DNA of 64,000 nt, taken from positions 12,245,501 to 12,309,500 of the forward strand of contig NC_092580.1 in NCBI RefSeq assembly GCF_037975245.1. The letters run 5' to 3'. This DNA is from Apostichopus japonicus (Eukaryota > Echinodermata > Holothuroidea > Aspidochirotida > Stichopodidae). The notes below the pieces were generated by a model, which worked only from the letters and a program-made list of their open reading frames with translations, made no database searches and was not told the origin of the DNA. The position numbers were made by a program, and so were the translations under genes. This document shows, one piece after another, positions 57,905 to 64,000 of the stretch (its first letter is position 1; each line of letters opens with the position of its first letter).

Positions 57905-60082
57905 GCCACTGATGTTGCAGCTTCTTAATAGATATTTTATATATAAGCTTTTCTACTTTTTTGTTTGTATGACCATGTGTGTAAATATTGAAGCACCAAG
58001 GATATGCAGTTTTTTTCCTTAGCAACAGATAAAATGGAGAATACTGTTATGAAAGCTGTACTTAAAACACTTGAAATATTGCTTTCCTAGATTTTAAGGA
58101 ACTTTTTGGCAGAATTTTTTCTGCAGAAATCTATCTGTATTTCATGCATAGTCTTGAATACTTCTGCAATACCATAAGACCATCTCTAACCTGCACCTAA
58201 AAATACAGGTGGTTTTTCTCTCTAGCATATTTTCAAAAGTGCTCTTCTCAAGGGTATCGTGTTGAAAATTTTCTCAGATTTACAGATGGAAATTATGAAA
58301 AGTTTTTCATTAAGGATGGTCATGTGATGATGCTAAAAGATAATCTAATGCATAAAGAGTCTCTAATCTCAGAAGAAAGGAATTTATAAGTATCCTCTGC
58401 CAGGAATCTGGGATTTATTCCTTGCCAATAGCAAAAAGAAATCTAGGCTTGTATGTATGCATGTAAACGTATGTATATGTGATGTTCCAACTTGTAACGT
58501 GGTGACTCACCAAGCATATCTTGCATGAATTTCATGCAAATTAGGATGTAAATTTACAGCACTGTATTCTTTGGCTGCTCCAGTTATTGAGCAGAGTCAA
58601 AGGTCAATTGAGGTCATCAGTGGCCAAAATACAATAACCTCATAGTCGAGTTCAGTGAACATCTGTAGCATCGGTAAAATGTCATAGTTAGGTGGTAGGT
58701 CCCCCTCACTGAGCATTACACTTTGAGCAGTTCTGTTAAGAGGTCAAATGTAAATTGGAGTCATCAGCTGCCAAAAGCCTGAAATTCTTGTCGACATATT
58801 TAGCTTCAAAATCAAAGCTGCGATTATCCTCATGCTCAGAAATGTACAAGAACTGAATATTCTATGAAGAAGTCAAAGGTCCCTTAGGGTCAAATTCTGA
58901 CCACCTTGATAACTCCAAAAGTTAAGGTCGGATGAATCGCACACCTGGTATGATGGTGCCCCCACTGTGAGTTCTCCATTGCAATCATTTCCTTTTGGTG
59001 AACATAATTTGGTCAACTTCAGTTTTAGTTTGTGAAGTGGCTCAAATTACAGATAGCTCTGAAGTAACCTTGAACAATGCATAAACAGTCAATCAGGTAA
59101 ATGATATCTGCTTCAGAAGTGATAATCATGTGTTGGATGATCTTAAAACACACCTCAAGTGATCCCTGGCAGTTGTCACTAGTTGAGTCTCATGGGTTTA
59201 ACAGGCTGTCTGAAAAATTGCCTTCTGTGTAGTATATATACTACATGGCTTTGGTTTTGAAAATATTTTAGTGTATTGAATGGGTAGGTTGGTGGCAGAG
59301 CTGATTTGCTAACTCATAAAAAGGTAAAAGGTAATGCCCATTTGCTCATACATATTCAACATCTATGGGTCTATATTTCACATAAAAGGAAGACTGTTCT
59401 TTCTGGATTTTAAACCATTTTTGGCCATAAAACTTATGTACTGTAAAAACGTTATCAGTGACTGAATAGGTTGATGTCCAAAGAGTGAGTTAGTACATGT
59501 TTGGTGGTCTAGGGAGCTCAAATTGTCTGATCATTTGTGGATTTTCACTTAATTCTTGAACAAATGTTAACTCACTTGACTCTACATCAGTCAGATAGTC
59601 GAGTGGGATTTTGTGCAAATTATATGGCAAGAAAATCACAATTCTTTGCCCCCTGTGTAGAGAATGCTAAAACTCCTCTCTTTGGGGGGTTTGATATAGA
59701 TGCAATATTTTGTTGGCACTAAGTGGACATAGTTTATTTGCAAGTTTTGGTTATTTTTTTTACTTGTAAGCTGCAAAAGAATAAAAAGAAAAGCATGAGA
59801 TAAAATTAAACCAGGGACCTTGTGATGCCTATTGTTTTTTTATCTACCACTAGACCATAAGGTGAGATGCTACAGTACATTTCAAATATTTAAAGATCTA
59901 GTAGTTGGGACTACTAGTTTTTAAAATATATTCCCCTCCACTGAACCTTGTCAGGGAGGGGGGTGGTGGCCAACTCACTTCACCCGCTTGGGAACCTTGT
60001 CGGGGGGAGGGGTGGCGGCCAACTCGGGTGCCGCTTGGGAACCTTGTAGGGGGGAATTCCTTTTACAGAATTCACTCACCCA
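57905..60082. other. Presumed 3' UTR and non-coding stretch with degenerate repeats
   Basis: No gene is supported. From about 58,600 to 58,930 degenerate repeats around CAAAGGTCAATTGAGGTCATCAG recur at loose spacing. Around 59,950-60,060 a short GGAACCTTGT(C/A)(G)GGGG repeat occurs three times. Confidence 0.45.
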
Positions 60083-60152
60083 CCCAGGGCTTGAACCCAT
60101 GCTGCTCAGTATCATTGCAGACGGAACAACCGATTACACCATTTTGGTTCCC
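60083..60152 (-). repeat. tRNA-derived (SINE-like) unit 1
   Basis: Minus strand: A-box-like TGGTGTAATCGG and B-box-like GGGTTCAAGCCC, in tRNA-like spacing. Diverged. Confidence 0.6.
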
Positions 60153-60221
60153 AATGAAATAACCTTCGTTTCTTACCTTTATACTTCCACCTGCTCCAGA
60201 GAACAGAAAATAAAAAGGCTG

Positions 60222-60300
60222 TGGTTGGGTCTTGAACTCATGGCAGTGTGTTCGTCTGTCTCTCTCAGTCCAAAGCACTAACCACTGCGCCACAGCAACT
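60222..60300 (-). repeat. tRNA-derived (SINE-like) unit 2
   Basis: Minus strand: TGGCGCAGTGGTTAGTGC (A-box consensus TRGCNNAGYNGG) followed by a B-box-like GAGTTCAAGACC. Followed by the unit linker containing AATAATGCTCGTTTCTAATA. Confidence 0.7.
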
Positions 60301-60380
60301 GTGGAGAAATAATGCTCGTTTCTAATATTTAAGGTTCAATAATGGAAGAAAAGAGGTATAAGTAAAAGGAAAACTGCCTC

Positions 60381-60456
60381 AACTGGGGTTCGAACCCAAG
60401 ACAAGGTTGGTCTTGCTCTCCGGGTACAGGCACTACCAACTGCGCCACTGTATCTG
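60381..60456 (-). repeat. tRNA-derived (SINE-like) unit 3, best preserved
   Basis: Minus strand: TGGCGCAGTTGGTAGTGCC (A box) and GGGTTCGAACCCC (perfect B box GGTTCGAANCC). It lies about 152 bp from unit 2, with the same linker. It could be a tRNA pseudogene; the acceptor stem does not look paired. Confidence 0.75.
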
Positions 60457-60540
60457 TTAAGAAATAATGCTCGTTTCTAATATTTAAGGTTCATAATGGA
60501 AGGAAAGAGATATAAGAATAGTAAAAGGAGAACTGCCTTC

Positions 60541-60610
60541 ACTGGGGTTTGAACTCACGACAGTGTGTTTGTCAGTCCAGAGCACTTACCACTGCGTCAA
60601 AGCAACTGTT
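60541..60610 (-). repeat. tRNA-derived (SINE-like) unit 4
   Basis: Minus strand: TGACGCAGTGGTAAGTGC (A-box-like) and GAGTTCAAACCCC (B-box-like), about 153 bp from unit 3. Confidence 0.7.
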
Positions 60611-60663
60611 GAGTATTATTGCTCGTTTCTAATATTCATACTTCCAAATGGAAGGAGGAAATC

Positions 60664-60913
60664 GCTTTGAAATCACGTATCACTGGTAAAATGGGTCGAG
60701 CGCCCTCTTGCGGCCTCTTTTTTGGTCAGTTTTCAACTTCAGAGGAACAATAGGAGAGCGAAAAACTTTTAGGGCGAACAAAGGTTTTGAAATCTTTTGT
60801 TCCCCCTAAAAGTTTTTCGCTTTCCTATTGTTCCTCTGAAGTGAAAAACAGACCAAAAAAGAGGCCGCAAGAGGGCGATCGACCCTTTTACCAGTGATAC
60901 GTGATTTCAAAGC
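60664..60913. repeat. 250-bp near-perfect inverted repeat (snap-back element)
   Basis: Arms of about 115 bp face each other around a short centre near 60,788. The left arm contains GAAATCACGTATCACTGGTA and GCGCCCTCTTGCGGCCTC, and the right arm has their inverses (TACCAGTGATACGTGATTTC, GAGGCCGCAAGAGGGCG), with a few mismatches. The RNA would fold into a long hairpin. It is probably a MITE; no TSD could be fixed. Confidence 0.92.
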
Positions 60914-63900
60914 AGTCAAATCCTGAAACCTTTGTTGCTTGATTTTTTGGGGTTTATAAGGTTCTAATTCTTGACAAAATTGTTCTACTGAAAGTTGGGG
61001 AGCAAAAGGTGGGGACCCGGGGGTGGGCTGTGTTGTATTATGCATTACAAAACACATTACAGAATGTTTCAATAGGTTTAAAAGGTGTAGTAGACCTGTT
61101 TTAGTTACAAGGCCTTTCAAAGGGCAAAACGATTTTTGTGAAATATCATCTAGCTTTCATATCGATTGCAATATCCTGTCTTGTCATAACTATTTTTTGG
61201 GCAAATTAGTCTGTCAGATTATGGATGTTATGCATGTTAAGCGAGGTAAACTTCCAGTGCCATTTGTAAGGACCAGACAAGTTCTCAAATCGCTCTGTTA
61301 TTTCTTCGACACACTAGAAATGAGAGAGAGACAGACAAGAAATAAATACAGAAAGAAAAGGAATTTCAGGACTGCCTGTTTATTTTCAACTTCTTTTGGG
61401 ACATGATATTGCAACATTTATAAAGCAAAAGTGCAAAGAACCACATGTGTGAATCGCATACAAGAAAAAGGCAGTTGCATGGAGACAGAGTACACAATAG
61501 AAACCAGTGGTTCCTGCAATTATTGAACGTGAGACAGAGCTTCGTGTACTGTGATAGAAACGCTTAACCCCTTGTGCAAAAAACCGTGACGAGACGTCGC
61601 GATGTGGGAGCGTCCCCTCCCATGTTGTACCTCAGTAGAGGTTACTTACAACAACGATGACATGGCGTGGGTGTTATCTGTGGTACAGGACTATGCGTAT
61701 TAACTAAAGCACCTAAAGAAGCCATTCCAATCCCACAAGCAATAATCAAGCCACAATATGAACAACACAAGACATGTGTTCATTCTTTGTTTACAGAAAA
61801 GAAAAGGAAACATATGCAAATTACTAAACAAAAAATAAAAAAAATCAGTATATATATAATCATTCCCCCATGCATTATTTTTGATGCTTGGTTTCTACTG
61901 CAACAAAATGTGTCAAGATTCTTTTACCCCCCCTACCCCCACCATTTTTGATTGAAAATTTCGAGTTTAGAAAGGCTAGGGTAACAATACCTTTTGTCCG
62001 AAAACTATAAATATTGGAAAGGAGAAGACCCTGTCACTCCCCTAAGAGTTGATCCAAAGTCTACTCTTCTAACCAACCAACCACTTCACAAAACAGAACC
62101 TATTTTCTGGAAAAGAAAAAAACACTTCCTATCAACCTGGGTGATCTAGCCGTTCAAATACATCGTCACAATTAATACCGTGGCAATTTCTTTACAGCGT
62201 TTCTGACCGTAATTATTCACTCTTCGAAAACCATTTTTAGGTTTCGTTATATCAATATTCAAATTTGGTTACAAAACACTAATTAAATACCATACAGGAT
62301 ATACATTCAACTTTTTATCTCAATTTAAACTTTTTATGAACTTTGTATCATTTTACAGCTTTGCAGTTATACCTCACCTCACCTTCCCATATTTTTTTTG
62401 TTTCCATTCTTTTTTTAACATTTCTGTGCAAAGAATCTACTTTCTCAAAAATTTTAGTTAGGCAAACTACATGCATGAACTATACAATCTGTGGGGTAAC
62501 GGTTCCCATGGTGACTGCAAAACCCTCCACTTAAACACAAACGCTCACACGGCAACATGGGAAATCAGGCATAGGAATCATGCTAATTTTGATATATGAC
62601 ATGAATATTCATTGTGCTTGTAGTTTCACTACATCTGTAATGAACATCAGTTGAACCAAACTTGTCTATAAATACTGCCTCTTTCTATTTGTAATATTTC
62701 CCTTCTGTAAGAATACAAGTCGTAATGAAATACTTTAAACATGAATACATGCATCCAAGACGTAACCTAATAACACAAGGAATGAGGAATATATTCATAC
62801 TCTTTACATGTCTAGCCATTTAATTATTATGAATTATGAAAGAAAAAAACAGTTAAGATTGATTTTAAGCTTGGCTTTGTAGTACAAATGAAGATTACAT
62901 CTCATATCCAAAGGAAAATAATAAAATTTTTAACATGCAGTCATATTTGAAAAACAAAATACCCTTTGAAATGTTTGTTTCCTTCTTTCTTTCATTACAA
63001 AGTACCAGGTTTCACAAAGCCCATTCATTCTTCATCCATTCAACAAGGTTAATTGTTTTATTCATGCTACTCTACACTACACTACATTACTAAACAAACC
63101 ACATTCCATACAGATCGGCCTCTGTTGACCAGATGCTGTTACTGAAATATTCCCCATTTTCTTGCTATTGTTAAATCTGCGAAAATCACAAAAAGACCTA
63201 TATGATAATTACGTTATTTTTCTTTTGTTTCCAATACTATTAAAATTGCACTTACTAAGGTACTCCTACAACTAAGTTTTAAGAAGAAGGTCTGAATCCA
63301 AAGCCAATAGGAAAAAAAGAAAAAAAAGGGAAAAAAAGTTATCCTTCAAATATGGAAACAAAATGAAGCATGCCTGTGAAGTGAACATAACACGATGTGT
63401 TTATATGAGAGCAAAGGCACACCTTACAGGCAGTTTCAAAGTGTTTCTTATTGACATTAGAGAAAAGCAGTGTCTGCTCGTTAACTATGTTTAACATCTT
63501 TGGGCAAAACAAATTAAAGCAATTCCAGATCATTTCCTATCTCCATGGATCGTACATGGCGTACTAGAAATTGGATATGGCTAAGACTCCTGGCCAAAAA
63601 TGCTTGTGCAATTTTTTTTTAGTGATTTTAGAGAATTAGCCAAACAAATAATTACAAATGATAAATTAGCTAGGGGATTGTTTCTATTCTTATTTCTGTG
63701 TGTTGCTCCTGATAACCGCACATAAACAGAGCTGCGCAAGTAAATATTAGCTTCATTGGTTACTGGAACTTTGCACTGTGGAATGTCCAGAATTAATTCT
63801 AAACATGCCTCTCTCGTCCTGTGAAGAGAGTTTTGTTACAACATAACACTAGTCTGATAGTCCTTGATCCACGAGAATATACAGAAATATTTCAGCAATG

Positions 63901-64000
63901 CGATTTTCAATGTCTACTTTCACAACAGCAGTTCTAATGTCATTTAAAAATCATGGCTGGATTTTTGAAGATAAAGAACTAAAATTAAAAAAAAGGATAC
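60914..64000. other. Non-coding stretch to the end of the window
   Basis: The longest open frame (61,023-61,406, 127 codons) shows no domain or splice context. The rest is AT-rich without supported genes or strong repeats. Confidence 0.5.

Noticed and set aside
60381-60456. Functional tRNA gene
   Set aside because: The A and B boxes are good, but the acceptor stem does not pair convincingly and neighbouring units are degenerate copies; called tRNA-derived.
61023-61406. 127-codon plus-strand frame
   Set aside because: It has no recognisable motif, overlaps a minus-strand frame of similar quality, and is within chance length for this amount of AT-rich DNA.

Overview
The window is AT-rich nuclear DNA from an animal, most likely a marine invertebrate deuterostome; a sea cucumber or other echinoderm is my best guess. 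This is inferred from an intronless-CDS TRIM (RING/B-box/coiled-coil/propeller) gene, spliced host-type exons, a decayed CR1/L2-like LINE, hAT-like MITEs, tRNA-derived repeats and very many poly(G)/poly(C) tracts. Nothing prokaryotic was seen.

Layout. 1-3.1 kb: non-coding DNA with a dead LINE on the minus strand. 3.12-5.34 kb: the one clear intact host gene, a 739-aa TRIM-like E3 ligase. 5.3-13.6 kb: non-coding DNA with microsatellites and a 374-bp hAT-like MITE. 13.65-48.86 kb: an approximately 35.2-kb block that behaves as one insertion. Its outer ends are inverted (ACCGGTGTGAAG...CTTCACACCGGT), it is flanked by a perfect 9-bp duplication (TGCATCTAA), and related copies of the uninterrupted target lie just to the right. 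Inside are two homologous fold-back modules, each an approximately 180-bp tandem array, a core and an inverted array, separated by about 19.6 kb of other DNA. hAT-like elements are inserted in or between the modules.

Inside that block (24,557-34,199) is a complete, apparently very young Ty3/gypsy LTR retrotransposon on the minus strand. Its two 1359-bp LTRs show no difference by eye. It has a 4-bp TSD (ATAT), a PBS complementary to the 3' end of tRNA-Leu, gag with a zinc knuckle, and a 1298-codon pol with protease, RT, RNase H and integrase. At the gag/pol overlap is a textbook -1 frameshift signal: slippery GGGAAAC, a 7-nt spacer, and a stem that can extend into a pseudoknot. Downstream of pol is an extra gene for a two-C2H2-zinc-finger protein, directly preceded by a good splice acceptor and branch point, followed by an overlapping open frame. 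The LTRs carry a 54-bp tandem array rich in GGCGGAAT/ATTCCGCC motifs. A self-encoded DNA-binding protein acting on its own LTR array is a testable idea.

48.9-64 kb: copies of the target repeat, then long non-coding DNA, a set of exons on the plus strand (53.3-57.9 kb) of an unrecognised acidic/coiled-coil protein whose frame is broken, a tandem cluster of tRNA-derived repeats (60.1-60.6 kb), a 250-bp near-perfect hairpin (60.66-60.91 kb), and non-coding DNA to the end.
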